Below, one piece after another: positions 51,712 to 60,635 of a stretch of 64,000 bases of DNA. Each line of letters starts with the position of its first letter. Positions within the stretch are counted from its first letter, which is position 1. The position numbers and the translations under genes were made by a program. The notes beneath the pieces are model-generated. The model ran no database searches and was not told the origin of the DNA. It saw only the letters and a list, made by a program, of their open reading frames with translations. Source of the stretch: JAIKWW01 sp052169645 (GTDB taxonomy: Bacteria; Bacillota; Clostridia; Peptostreptococcales; Anaerovoracaceae); NCBI GenBank assembly GCA_052169645.1, contig JBQNCA010000002.1, forward strand, positions 1-64,000, in the 5' to 3' direction.

Positions 51712-53811
51712 TCAGTTCAAAATATCCTCTATATTCTTAGGAAGATATCCGACTGCATCCACATAATACTTATTATCTTCATTGACCAAAAAGATTACAA
51801 CCGGATAATTTTTACTTATATCAGGAATTTTTTCACTGCCGTCATAATTATAGCTTTCAGTATATAGATTCTTGATTTTTTCCGGATCCTCCACAAACTT
51901 AAAGTCAGGATTTTCAAGAGGTAAAGGATTAATATCTATTTCCGAATAATCCGTACCCGGCGGCAGTATCAATGCTCCGTCCCACTCATTGGTAACATTA
52001 AGATACTTATCATAGCCGTACTTGCTCATCCATTTCATAGTCTCGACATCAGTTTTATAAACATTGAAAGTGGTATAACCTATATAGTTCGCAGCTCTTA
52101 CATATTCCGGACTGTCCGTTTCTCCGTATTCCGAAACCGCATCTATCAATGATACGCCTATATTTGCCATAACTATGGAATGACCTTCATACATGGATCC
52201 CGGATTTCGCTTATTTAAATCTTTTTTGAAAGCAACTATAAGCTCATCAGCTTCACTTGCCGTCAAAGTAGTATTGGAATCACCTCCGAGCATATAATAT
52301 GGAAAGCTCAGCTCCACTGCTTTTATATTGTCCGGGTTAAGAAAATCCAACTGATATTCTTTAACCTCTTTAAGGTTAACAATATTTTTTTCTTCCTCAC
52401 TGAATGAAACAAGCGACATAGGAACTTCGTATGACCTTTTCATAAATATCTTGTCATTTTTATCCATATAAGCAATTTCAATCATATTTAAGCGATAGCT
52501 GTAATTACTCTCTTCATCAATTATATCTCTGTTATCTATAATCATCCTATGATAATCCATTACCGCTTCAATGGATTCCTTTTCTTTTAATTTCACACCG
52601 TCGGACATGTTTATAATATCGTTAATATATCCTCCGTCTATTTCTAAATACACCGAATTGACACGATCTTCAGACGGTACGAAATTATTGTAGCATATAT
52701 TGCCTATTACGAAGATTCCTCCGAAGAATGCCAGCGCCACTACTGCATATGAACTCATGATTATAACCGATTTTTTGCTGAAAATCCGTATCGTCTTCAT
52801 TATTATCATTCTGCATATCACTATGCCCAGCAATGCACCTACAATATAACCTATCGCAGTTATGAACTGATTTCTGTCAAACAGTGCACGGAATACCATT
52901 CCAAGCAGCGACATTCCCAAGAATCCGAATATGTATGTAATTGCGACATCAAAGGTTTTGAAAACTATGCCGTCCGTAACCCTCTCGAGCTTACGCTTAT
53001 GATACAGAAAAGATGCAAAGACATATATCAGCATTATCACAAATATGTACACTATATTTACAAACAGGCTGAAATGCTGTACCTCCATACCGCTTATTAC
53101 AGGGCTCATGTAATAGATTGCATTTATTAACCATTCTCCTGTCATATATCCGAACAGGTATTCTTTAAAATACGTATCCACAAGACCTACACAAATAGGA
53201 ACTACCGCATTGAAACCGAAAGCCGCTATAGCATGATGCAACACCGTTCCCGTTACCATTCCGGCAAGTATAGCTATCACCAATACGAATGATGTAGTCA
53301 GGACGGATTCCCATATCCAAAGCAGGACCTCGGTTCTGGAAAATACATTTATCATTTCCTTTGCACTGCTGTAATAATCGGATTCGTAATACAACGGTTT
53401 GGACATTATCAACAGTATCACTCCGGTTGCCAATATAGGAAGCACCGCAAAAAGGAAACTTGACACTGCATGGCTGTTTATAAGCATACTTCTCGTAAAG
53501 GGTTGAGAATGAACCGACATCACGGAACCTGAATTATGCAGATATGAAAATATAAGCAGCGTCGACAGTATCGGTACCCATATAAGATTTAATTCTACAA
53601 TTATATTTTGTCCCGTCAGAAGGGTTTCCACAAAACGCGCGAGTTCTCCCGAATTTACATTCATTGAAAAATCGCTGTATTCAACTATTATGAAAAAAAT
53701 TGATTCCAGGAAGTAAGCAATAAACGCCAACAACGGTACAGCCCAAAATTTGCGAAAATCTTCACGAATTATGGCAGATGAAATATTAAAGTAAGATATC
53801 TTTGATTTCAT
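51712..53811 (-). CDS. ABC transporter permease (large, with extracytoplasmic domain)
   Basis: A 699-residue membrane protein. The first half has about ten helices in an ABC-2-like arrangement (residues about 15-385). Then follows a soluble region of about 310 residues, probably outside the membrane, with no recognised motif. The gene overlaps the ATPase gene by 26 bases; the start is ATG 53811, with AGGAGG eight bases upstream inside the ATPase frame. With the YtrA-type regulator it resembles YtrABC-like exporters involved in envelope stress. The substrate is unknown. Confidence 0.8.
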   Translation of the reverse strand: MKSKISYFNISSAIIREDFRKFWAVPLLAFIAYFLESIFFIIVEYSDFSMNVNSGELARFVETLLTGQNIIVELNLIWVPILSTLLIFSYLHNSGSVMSVHSQPFTRSMLINSHAVSSFLFAVLPILATGVILLIMSKPLYYESDYYSSAKEMINVFSRTEVLLWIWESVLTTSFVLVIAILAGMVTGTVLHHAIAAFGFNAVVPICVGLVDTYFKEYLFGYMTGEWLINAIYYMSPVISGMEVQHFSLFVNIVYIFVIMLIYVFASFLYHKRKLERVTDGIVFKTFDVAITYIFGFLGMSLLGMVFRALFDRNQFITAIGYIVGALLGIVICRMIIMKTIRIFSKKSVIIMSSYAVVALAFFGGIFVIGNICYNNFVPSEDRVNSVYLEIDGGYINDIINMSDGVKLKEKESIEAVMDYHRMIIDNRDIIDEESNYSYRLNMIEIAYMDKNDKIFMKRSYEVPMSLVSFSEEEKNIVNLKEVKEYQLDFLNPDNIKAVELSFPYYMLGGDSNTTLTASEADELIVAFKKDLNKRNPGSMYEGHSIVMANIGVSLIDAVSEYGETDSPEYVRAANYIGYTTFNVYKTDVETMKWMSKYGYDKYLNVTNEWDGALILPPGTDYSEIDINPLPLENPDFKFVEDPEKIKNLYTESYNYDGSEKIPDISKNYPVVIFLVNEDNKYYVDAVGYLPKNIEDILN

Positions 53812-54688
53812 AATCATCACCTCCTAATTCATATATGAAAATTTCCTCGAGAGTCAAAGGGAGCATGTCGAATATCAAAGGCTTGTTTTCACCTATCACT
53901 CTGCGCACCTTTTCTCCTTCATCCTTTATTATCAGCAATTCCACACTGCCTCTTGATTCTCTGTGTATAACATTCAAAGATTTATATCTGTCCTCCGGAC
54001 TTGAAGGGTTGCTGAAAGCTACCTGAACCTTATGAATATCGGCTTTAAGCTCGTCAAGATCTCTCTCTATCCGGATACCGCCTTTATCAAGTATACCTAT
54101 GCTGTCACAGATACCGTCCATTTCTCTCAGGTTATGCGATGAAATTATCACGGACATATCTTCCTGAGAAATATCTTCGATTATATAATTATATACCGTC
54201 TTTCTTACCAACGGATCAAGCCCGTCAATAGGTTCGTCCAATATAAGATATTTGGGATGAGTACACATAGTAAGAATAAATGCAGCCTGCTTCTGCATAC
54301 CCTTTGAAAAATTTTGCAGCTTCTTCTTATGTGAGAATCCGAATTTTTCAGACATGCTCTGAAACCGCTCTTCATCCCATACCGGATATATGGATCTGTA
54401 ATATTTAGCAGCATCCTTCATTGTATATGGGGAGAAAAACGACAAATCATCAGGTATATATCCTATCTGTCCTTTAATCACGTCATTTTCAAAAACCGGA
54501 TTCCCGTCAAAAAGAATTTCACCGCTGTCCGGTTTCAGTACCCCTGTCAAATTCTTTATTAAAGTAGTCTTTCCCGAACCGTTAGTTCCTACAAGCCCGT
54601 ATATGGAACCGGTCTTTACGTTGATAGAAAGATCATTCAATGCCTGATAATCATCAAATGACTTCGTTAAACCTCTAACCGTTATCAA
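53786..54688 (-). CDS. ABC transporter ATP-binding protein
   Basis: A 300-residue ATPase with Walker A GTNGSGKTT, signature NFSKGMQKQ (a variant of LSGGQ), Walker B YLILDEPIDGLDP and switch histidine in IISSHNLREM. I choose a TTG start (54688) with AGGGGGG eight bases upstream, overlapping the gntR end by 14 bases; a TTG at 54709 lacks a ribosome binding site. The overlaps show tight coupling of regulator, ATPase and permease. Confidence 0.93.
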   Translation of the reverse strand: MITVRGLTKSFDDYQALNDLSINVKTGSIYGLVGTNGSGKTTLIKNLTGVLKPDSGEILFDGNPVFENDVIKGQIGYIPDDLSFFSPYTMKDAAKYYRSIYPVWDEERFQSMSEKFGFSHKKKLQNFSKGMQKQAAFILTMCTHPKYLILDEPIDGLDPLVRKTVYNYIIEDISQEDMSVIISSHNLREMDGICDSIGILDKGGIRIERDLDELKADIHKVQVAFSNPSSPEDRYKSLNVIHRESRGSVELLIIKDEGEKVRRVIGENKPLIFDMLPLTLEEIFIYELGGDDYEIKDILL

Positions 54689-55067
54689 CGCTGCCACCCC
54701 CCTCTTCAAATTCTTCTTTTATGATTTTTATAATTTTACTTTCATTCATACCCGCATATATTAATTCACGCACTATAGCTCTAAGATCGTCCAACATAGC
54801 TTGTGTTCTTTTATTATCTATCTGTATATGCTCTCTGGCGGCAACAAAACATCCGAGTCCCGCTACGGTATATATATATCCGTCACTTTCCAGCTTTTTA
54901 TAAGCCTTCTGTATAGTATTGGGATTTACCGTCAATTCCTTTGAAAGCTCTCTGACGGACGGCAGCTTGCTTTCTTCTTTAAGAACTCCTTTTATGACCA
55001 TTTGTTTTATATTATCAACAACCTGCTCATAAATTAATTTTCTGTTTTTTAAATCTATTTGGAACAA
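54675..55067 (-). CDS. GntR family regulator, YtrA subfamily
   Basis: A 130-residue repressor-type protein: winged-helix domain (about 8-75; QVVDNIKQMVIKG, KLPSVRELSKELTVNPNTI, KLESDGYIYTVAGLGCFV) and a short helical C-terminus (about 45 residues) typical of the YtrA group. The start is TTG with AAAGGAGG seven bases upstream. It heads the ABC operon, and the inverted repeat in its promoter suggests autoregulation. Confidence 0.92.
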   Translation of the reverse strand: MFQIDLKNRKLIYEQVVDNIKQMVIKGVLKEESKLPSVRELSKELTVNPNTIQKAYKKLESDGYIYTVAGLGCFVAAREHIQIDNKRTQAMLDDLRAIVRELIYAGMNESKIIKIIKEEFEEGGGSVDNG

Positions 55068-55094
55068 AATAATACCTCCTTTCTTTCTGTATTA

Positions 55095-55124
55095 AGTGTA
55101 TTACGTCTATTGATACACAGTCAA
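55095..55124 (-). promoter_or_regulatory. gntR-ABC promoter with inverted-repeat operator
   Basis: On the minus strand TTGACT (55124-55119) and TACACT (55100-55095) are 18 bases apart. GTGTAT and ATACAC arms (55118-55113 and 55101-55096) with 11 bases between them fill the spacer between the two boxes. This is the expected place for a GntR repressor to block RNA polymerase. Confidence 0.6.
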
Positions 55125-55130
55125 CATAAT

Positions 55131-55174
55131 AAAATCTGAATTATCTTAAACTTCTTTAAGATAATTCAGATTTT
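55131..55174. terminator. Perfect 20-base-stem hairpin, probable bidirectional terminator
   Basis: Arms 55131-55150 and 55155-55174 are exact reverse complements with loop cttc. The minus strand continues ATTATG after a TTTT arm end, and the plus strand ends in tttttac. It lies just after the small-multidrug-like gene and just before the gntR -35. Confidence 0.75.
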
Positions 55175-55192
55175 TACTTTATCATTCATATA

Positions 55193-55672
55193 TTACAACA
55201 ATGCCTTTACTCCGTATGTAAGAGTAACTACAATGATAGAGGCTATAAAAACTCCCAATATAATAGGAGGCATAGCTTTTTTTGCATTCATTCCGAGCAA
55301 TGACGCCACCAAAGCTCCCGTCCACGCACCTGTTCCGGGAAGAGGCACGGCAACAAATATACAGAGTCCGAGACTTCTGTATTTGAGAACTTTATCCTTT
55401 TTTGATTCACCCTTTCTTTCTATTCTCTCTGCCAGTCTGCCGCCGTATTTTGTCGTTTTCATCCATGAGAGAATTTTATTCATAAACATTACCACAAACG
55501 GAACTGGAATCAAATTTCCTACAATTGCCGCAATCATGGCTTCGTGCGCATTTAAGCCCAACGCCGCAACACCGAAGGGTATACCTCCTCGCAGCTCCAC
55601 AACGGGAAGCATGGAAATCATCATAGTCATCAGTATCTTTCCTGTAAACGTCGTTTCTAAAAATGTAAACAT
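55193..55672 (-). CDS. Small multidrug export-like membrane protein (COG2426)
   Basis: A 159-residue membrane protein with four to five helices. Recognisable features are SMLPVVELRGGIPFGVAALG near the N-terminus and VAVPLPGTGAWTGALVASLLGM in the second half, typical of the Sm_multidrug_ex (PF06695) family. Despite the name, transport function is poorly shown. AAAGG six bases upstream selects this ATG over one at 55690. Confidence 0.85.
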   Translation of the reverse strand: MFTFLETTFTGKILMTMMISMLPVVELRGGIPFGVAALGLNAHEAMIAAIVGNLIPVPFVVMFMNKILSWMKTTKYGGRLAERIERKGESKKDKVLKYRSLGLCIFVAVPLPGTGAWTGALVASLLGMNAKKAMPPIILGVFIASIIVVTLTYGVKALL

Positions 55673-55744
55673 GGTATACCTTTCATACATAGAGCCAAGT
55701 TCTATATCTTAATAATATATGCTTATGGCAACGGATATATCTTA

Positions 55745-57379
55745 TTACTTTACAAATTTCATAAGTCGTGTTCCCATCGGGATTTCCGGCATTTCAGATT
55801 TTGTGAAGCAGCCTGACGAAAGCAGAGCATAACCGTATACCGATATCGACAGTATCAGACTCACAAGCAACGGAATCAAATTGCCGCTGAAAATAAGCCG
55901 CAATAACGAATAACTTGCGGTAGCGGCAGCCCCCATTATTACGGAGCACTTGAGCTGAGGTATAATTATACTCTCGGTGCTCCAGTTAAAACCGAGCAGG
56001 CGCTTTAGAGAAAGACAGTTCAATATACTTACCAGCATAGGAAAAGTAACATTGCCGATTATAAGCGCATAGATTCCCAAGCTCGTAAATTTCAGAAGAA
56101 CATATATCAAAGCTATATGAAGGACAAGCGATATCGCCGAATGATATACGGGAATCCTCATATAATCACAGCCTTGAAGAATCGCCGTGGTAATCGTCGA
56201 AAGAGCATAGAATACTACCGCTGCGGAACCTGTCATGAGAAGCATTCCGGACAAAGCCTGATATTCACTGAGACGGGGAAATAGAACTGCGACTATAGGT
56301 TCTCCCAAAAGCGTAAGACCCACAGCTGAAGGAAAGGCTATTGCCATGTTAAACTTCAAAACCAACGATATCCTGCGATAAAGTTCACCCTCATTTCCTC
56401 TCGCCTTTGACCTGACTATTCCGGGAACCGTGGAAACAGCCATAGCCGTGGCAACTGCAACGGGCAGATTTACAAGCTGATTATACTGAGTATTGAAAAC
56501 TCCCTGCAACGAGCTGACCACCCTGTCAGGAACATGCTTAGCCGCCATCATATTTCCGAACATCATATCATCTATCGTATATCCTATCTGATATACGGTC
56601 TGGCTCAATATTACAGGCAAGATGGTTATTACAAGCAGCTTCATGATATCGGAATCAGGTTCTCTTCCATATATATCATGCTGTTCTCGAGCTGTGAGCC
56701 CGGGTTTGAGTTTCGTGTATAATATAATAAAAAATATAAGTGCACTTGATGCTCCGCATAAAGTTCCGACAGTTCCGCCTGCAGCACCGTAAGCAGACGT
56801 CAAAGGAGAATCTATGTAAGCCCTTACTAAAAGCAGTGCCGCAACAATGCTTATAACTGCGTTCACAATCTGTTCCAAAACCTGTGATATCGCCGTAGGT
56901 ACCATATTTCCATGCCCCTGCACAAAGCCTCTGAATACGCCGAGCACGGCAACTACGAGCGTAGTTGGCGCAAGAACCTTTAAAGGAAGGGCAAGCCCTC
57001 TTCTATGATACAAATGCTCCAAAAAATCAGCCCCGAGCCACAGCAAGCCGCATGCTATGCTTCCCGTCACGATACCGAACATAAGCGCTATAAAAAATAC
57101 TCTGTGAGCATTTTTATATCGGCTGTTTGCAAGTTTCCCCGATACGATCTTTGAAACCGCCAGCGGGAGACTGTACGAAGAAAGAGTCAGCGCTATATTG
57201 TAAATTCCGAATGCCACCGAGTATATACCGTTTCCTTGATTTCCCAGAATATTCGCCATAGGAATACGATATATAAAGCCTATCAGTTTTGTTATTATTC
57301 CGGCTGCCGCCAATATACTGCCTTGCAGCAAAAGTTTATCGCTTCTTCTGTCGGAATTTTTTTTATTACCTTGCTCCAT
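55745..57379 (-). CDS. MOP-superfamily flippase, SpoVB/MurJ (YtgP)-like
   Basis: A 544-residue membrane protein with about 14 helices. The N-terminal block LLLQGSILAAAGIITKLIGF followed by IYRIPMANILGNQGNGIYS is typical of the SpoVB/YtgP group, of which B. subtilis YtgP is a lipid II flippase. FRGFVQGHGNMVPTAISQVLEQ is also conserved. It could supply lipid II for the SEDS/PBP pair encoded in this window. The Shine-Dalgarno is weak and distant (AGGATG). Confidence 0.85.
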   Translation of the reverse strand: MEQGNKKNSDRRSDKLLLQGSILAAAGIITKLIGFIYRIPMANILGNQGNGIYSVAFGIYNIALTLSSYSLPLAVSKIVSGKLANSRYKNAHRVFFIALMFGIVTGSIACGLLWLGADFLEHLYHRRGLALPLKVLAPTTLVVAVLGVFRGFVQGHGNMVPTAISQVLEQIVNAVISIVAALLLVRAYIDSPLTSAYGAAGGTVGTLCGASSALIFFIILYTKLKPGLTAREQHDIYGREPDSDIMKLLVITILPVILSQTVYQIGYTIDDMMFGNMMAAKHVPDRVVSSLQGVFNTQYNQLVNLPVAVATAMAVSTVPGIVRSKARGNEGELYRRISLVLKFNMAIAFPSAVGLTLLGEPIVAVLFPRLSEYQALSGMLLMTGSAAVVFYALSTITTAILQGCDYMRIPVYHSAISLVLHIALIYVLLKFTSLGIYALIIGNVTFPMLVSILNCLSLKRLLGFNWSTESIIIPQLKCSVIMGAAATASYSLLRLIFSGNLIPLLVSLILSISVYGYALLSSGCFTKSEMPEIPMGTRLMKFVK

Positions 57380-57416
57380 TGTCGAATAACATCCTATCTT
57401 TAAAATAATATTACTT

Positions 57417-57440
57417 GGCGGACAGCCGCAGCTGCCCGCC
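57417..57440. repeat. GC-rich hairpin between the M18 peptidase and flippase genes
   Basis: Arms ggcggacagc (57417-57426) and gctgcccgcc (57431-57440) pair with one G-U over loop cgca. On the plus strand TTTTAAATC follows, while the minus-strand side has AAGTAATATT. As the flanking genes run on the minus strand, its role as a terminator is unclear. Confidence 0.5.
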
Positions 57441-57465
57441 TTTTAAATCACCGAAGCCGGCACAA

Positions 57466-58857
57466 TTATCTACTCTGTAAAAATGCTCCGTACGCCTTAA
57501 ACGCCATATATATATCATACTTGCTCGCCGACTCGCAAGGAGAATGCATGGAATGTACGGGAACTCCGCAGTCAAGAACCTGCATCCCTCTGTTCGCAAG
57601 AATATAAGCAATGGTGCCTCCGCCTCCCTCGTCGACTTTACCCATTTCGGAGGACTGATAACTGACTCCGGCATTTTCAAAAATCCCTCTCACATAGGCG
57701 ACAAATTCGGCATTTGCATCGGAAGCTCCCGACTTTCCTCTTGAGCCTGTATACTTCTTTATACTTATACCTCTGCCCATATAAGCCGCATTGTTCTTTT
57801 CCATTACATCACCGTAAGTAGGGTCATAGGCGGCTGTAACATCGGCGGACAGTGCCAAAGATGCCGACAAAGTCCTCTGCACGGCATATGGGCTTATGAT
57901 ACCTGTCTTTTCAAGCAGATTCATAAGAAAAAGCTCGAAATTTTGCGATTCCATTCCGGTATTTCCCACACTGCCTATTTCCTCCTTGTCGGACAGTATG
58001 CAAACAGCTGTGCGTTTAGGTGACTGCACGTCAAATAAAGCCATAAGCGACGGGTAGGAGCAAACCCTGTCATCCTGACCGTAGGCGGCAACCATGCTGT
58101 TGTCAAGTCCGAGAGAGCGCGCCTTACCCGCAGGCACGGCTTCTATCTCGGCACTTCTGAAATCCGTTTCCTTCATGCCGTATTTCTTTTCAAGCAGCTC
58201 CAATATGTTGGACTTAACCGACTCGCTTTCAGCCTCGGGATCGGGAAGCGAGCCGAACACTATATTTAAATTTTCCGCAGGAACTCCTTCGGAGAGCTTT
58301 TTTGCATTCTGCTTAGCTGCCAGATGAGGGAGTAAATCGGTCACCAAAAAAATAGGGTCGTCAGTATCCTCACCTATGCATATTTCCTGTACGCTTCCGT
58401 CTGTGAGAGCTACCACCCCGTGTAAGGCAAGCGGAATGGCAGTCCACTGATATTTTTTTATTCCTCCGTAATAGTGAGTCTTCAACAATGCTATATCGCT
58501 ATCCTCATAAAGAGGATTCTGCTTCAAATCCAATCTGGGTGCATCTATATGAGCACCTACCGCATTGAATCCGTCTATGATCGCATCCTCTCCTATTACT
58601 GCCAGATATACGGATTTTTTATGATTCACACCGTAAACCCTGTCACCGGGTTTGAGTTTATCAAAGCTGTCTATATCCGAAAAACCGTGCAGTTCCGCAA
58701 GTCTGACTACCTCTTTAACAGCTTCTCTTTCGGTCTTGGCTTTATCCAAAAAGCTCATATAGCCCTTTGAAAATTCCTGTATATCACGCATCAAAGCTTC
58801 GTCTGCGCCTTTCCACGTTTTTTTATCCGTATCTTTATTTTTCTTTTCTTCAGACAT
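57466..58857 (-). CDS. M18 family aminopeptidase
   Basis: Zinc aminopeptidase of the aspartyl-aminopeptidase family. The 463 residues show VGAHIDAPRLDLKQNPLYED, LDNSMVAAYGQDDRVCS, DKEEIGSVGNTGMES and, near the end, VPVHSMHSPCE. These carry the metal-binding histidines, aspartate and glutamates. Likely cytoplasmic. GGGAGG precedes the ATG and a promoter lies about 35 bases upstream. It is not obviously linked to neighbours. Confidence 0.93.
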   Translation of the reverse strand: MSEEKKNKDTDKKTWKGADEALMRDIQEFSKGYMSFLDKAKTEREAVKEVVRLAELHGFSDIDSFDKLKPGDRVYGVNHKKSVYLAVIGEDAIIDGFNAVGAHIDAPRLDLKQNPLYEDSDIALLKTHYYGGIKKYQWTAIPLALHGVVALTDGSVQEICIGEDTDDPIFLVTDLLPHLAAKQNAKKLSEGVPAENLNIVFGSLPDPEAESESVKSNILELLEKKYGMKETDFRSAEIEAVPAGKARSLGLDNSMVAAYGQDDRVCSYPSLMALFDVQSPKRTAVCILSDKEEIGSVGNTGMESQNFELFLMNLLEKTGIISPYAVQRTLSASLALSADVTAAYDPTYGDVMEKNNAAYMGRGISIKKYTGSRGKSGASDANAEFVAYVRGIFENAGVSYQSSEMGKVDEGGGGTIAYILANRGMQVLDCGVPVHSMHSPCESASKYDIYMAFKAYGAFLQSR

Positions 58858-58886
58858 AAAACACCTCCCGTTTCATCACAGTAGCC

Positions 58887-58914
58887 ATTATAACCTAATA
58901 TTGATAATTTTCAA
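58887..58914 (-). promoter_or_regulatory. Promoter of the M18 aminopeptidase gene
   Basis: On the minus strand TTGAAA (58914-58909) and TATAAT (58892-58887) are 16 bases apart. Confidence 0.55.
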
Positions 58915-58937
58915 ATCCTTACACAGCGGAGATTTCA

Positions 58938-60584
58938 TTATTTATCATCAGTTATTTTAAGCTTTTTAATTACAGCCTCGGCAATTCGCATACCGTCAAC
59001 GGCTGCCGACATGATTCCGCCCGCATATCCCGCACCTTCGCCGCCGGGATATACGCCGGAAACACCTTCAGCTTCAAGGCTTTCTCTGTCACGCAGAATC
59101 CTCACCGGTGAGGAACTTCGTGTTTCAACTGCAGTCAACACCGCATCCTCAAGATCGAAGCCTTTCAGCTTTTTTGCCATATGAGGAAGAGCTTCCCTTA
59201 TTGCGGATGTGATAAACTCGGGAAGACAGTCATCAATGCTCCCCCATTTTACACCCGGTTTATAAGAAGGATTGACTGCATGACCGCTTTCTTCGATTGA
59301 TGCCGCACCCTGCATAAAATCTCCGACCCTCTGCACCGGAGCTTTATATCCGCCTCCGCCCAGCTTGTATGCGTTCTTTTCCAGTTTTCGCTGAAACTCA
59401 AATCCCGCTAACGGATTATTTATCCCCGACGGCATATAGTCTTCGGGATTTACGCTTACAAGCAAAGCACTGTTTGCATTGTCGGCATTTCGTGCATGAC
59501 AGCTCATACCGTTGGTGACAACAGTTTCTCTCTCGGAGGCTGCCGCTATCACATATCCTCCCGGACACATGCAAAAAGTATATACGCCTCTTCCGTCGGA
59601 ACAGTGATGTGAAAGTTTGTAGGCGGCAGCTCCCAAACGTCCCTCCGAATCGTTGCGATGCTCTCCGTATTGAGCTTCATCTATAAATACCTGCGGATGC
59701 TCTATCCTCACTCCTACGGAAAACGGCTTCGCTTCCATGCTTATCCCCGCTTTGTAAAGCATATGCACCGTATCTCGGGCGCTGTGTCCCGTGCAGAGTA
59801 TCAAATTTTTACATTCTATATGCTCACAGTCGTTAATCGTAACAGCCTTCAAAATTCCCTGCGAAAGCTCTACTCCCGTAAGCCGACTTTCAAATCGTAT
59901 TTCTCCTCCAAGAGAGATTATCTTCTTCCGTATGTTTACTACCACCCTGCGTAAAACATCCGTTCCTATATGCGGCATATTAGAATAAGCTATTCTTTCA
60001 TCTGCTCCCGCCTCTATAAGTTCCCTGTTTACATAAACGATTCGGGTATCCTTTATTCCTGTGGTAAGCTTACCGTCTGAAAATGTGCCTGCTCCTCCTT
60101 CTCCGAATTGAACATTCGATTCGGTGTTCAATTCGCCGGTTTGTCGGAATCTGTCAACATCGGAAACCCTTTCCTCTATCCTGCGACCTCTTTCAAGAAC
60201 TACAGGACGAAGTCCCGCCTCCGCAAGTATAAGCGCAGCAAACATCCCGCAAGGTCCGAATCCCGCAATCACGGGTCTGAGGCTTTCATCAGGTATATTA
60301 TTTTTCTCATAGCCTGAACGTGGTACTTGATAAGCTAGTTCAGGTGCTTCCCTGAGCTTTAAATTTTTACATCCGGCAGTTCTTTTTAAAAGCTTTTTTT
60401 CATTTAAGGTTTCAAAATCAACCGTATAGGCGAATCGAATATTAGACTTGTCTCTTGCATCCACCGATTCTCTCACTATGCTCCAGCTTTCGGGTGCAGG
60501 TATGCCCAGATGCTTGGAAATTTTTTGCGGCAGCTCCGAAACCGGTTCGTCCGGTTTGAGATACAGCTGTTCCATTCTTAACAT
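58938..60584 (-). CDS. Uncharacterised FAD-dependent dehydrogenase (COG2509)
   Basis: A 548-residue flavoprotein. Residues about 1-90 form a small N-terminal domain, then a Rossmann FAD site IAGFGPCGMFAALILAEAG with VLERG, followed by NVQFGEGGAGTFSDGKLTT, CTGHSARDT and a C-terminal second FAD contact GVYPGGEGAGYAGGIMSAAVDG. The physiological substrate of this family is not known. No good ribosome binding site stands before either candidate ATG (60584 or 60575). It follows the next flavoprotein gene by 51 bases, likely in one operon. Confidence 0.88.
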   Translation of the reverse strand: MLRMEQLYLKPDEPVSELPQKISKHLGIPAPESWSIVRESVDARDKSNIRFAYTVDFETLNEKKLLKRTAGCKNLKLREAPELAYQVPRSGYEKNNIPDESLRPVIAGFGPCGMFAALILAEAGLRPVVLERGRRIEERVSDVDRFRQTGELNTESNVQFGEGGAGTFSDGKLTTGIKDTRIVYVNRELIEAGADERIAYSNMPHIGTDVLRRVVVNIRKKIISLGGEIRFESRLTGVELSQGILKAVTINDCEHIECKNLILCTGHSARDTVHMLYKAGISMEAKPFSVGVRIEHPQVFIDEAQYGEHRNDSEGRLGAAAYKLSHHCSDGRGVYTFCMCPGGYVIAAASERETVVTNGMSCHARNADNANSALLVSVNPEDYMPSGINNPLAGFEFQRKLEKNAYKLGGGGYKAPVQRVGDFMQGAASIEESGHAVNPSYKPGVKWGSIDDCLPEFITSAIREALPHMAKKLKGFDLEDAVLTAVETRSSSPVRILRDRESLEAEGVSGVYPGGEGAGYAGGIMSAAVDGMRIAEAVIKKLKITDDK

Positions 60585-60635
60585 ATATATTATTATCAGC
60601 TCTCAAATAAGAGAAGCTATATTCCTTTCATTATT

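Noticed and set aside
51676..51867. Small plus-strand frame with ATG after a GGGG stretch
   Set aside because: It runs antisense into the ABC permease, lacks a domain, and follows a terminator-rich intergenic region.
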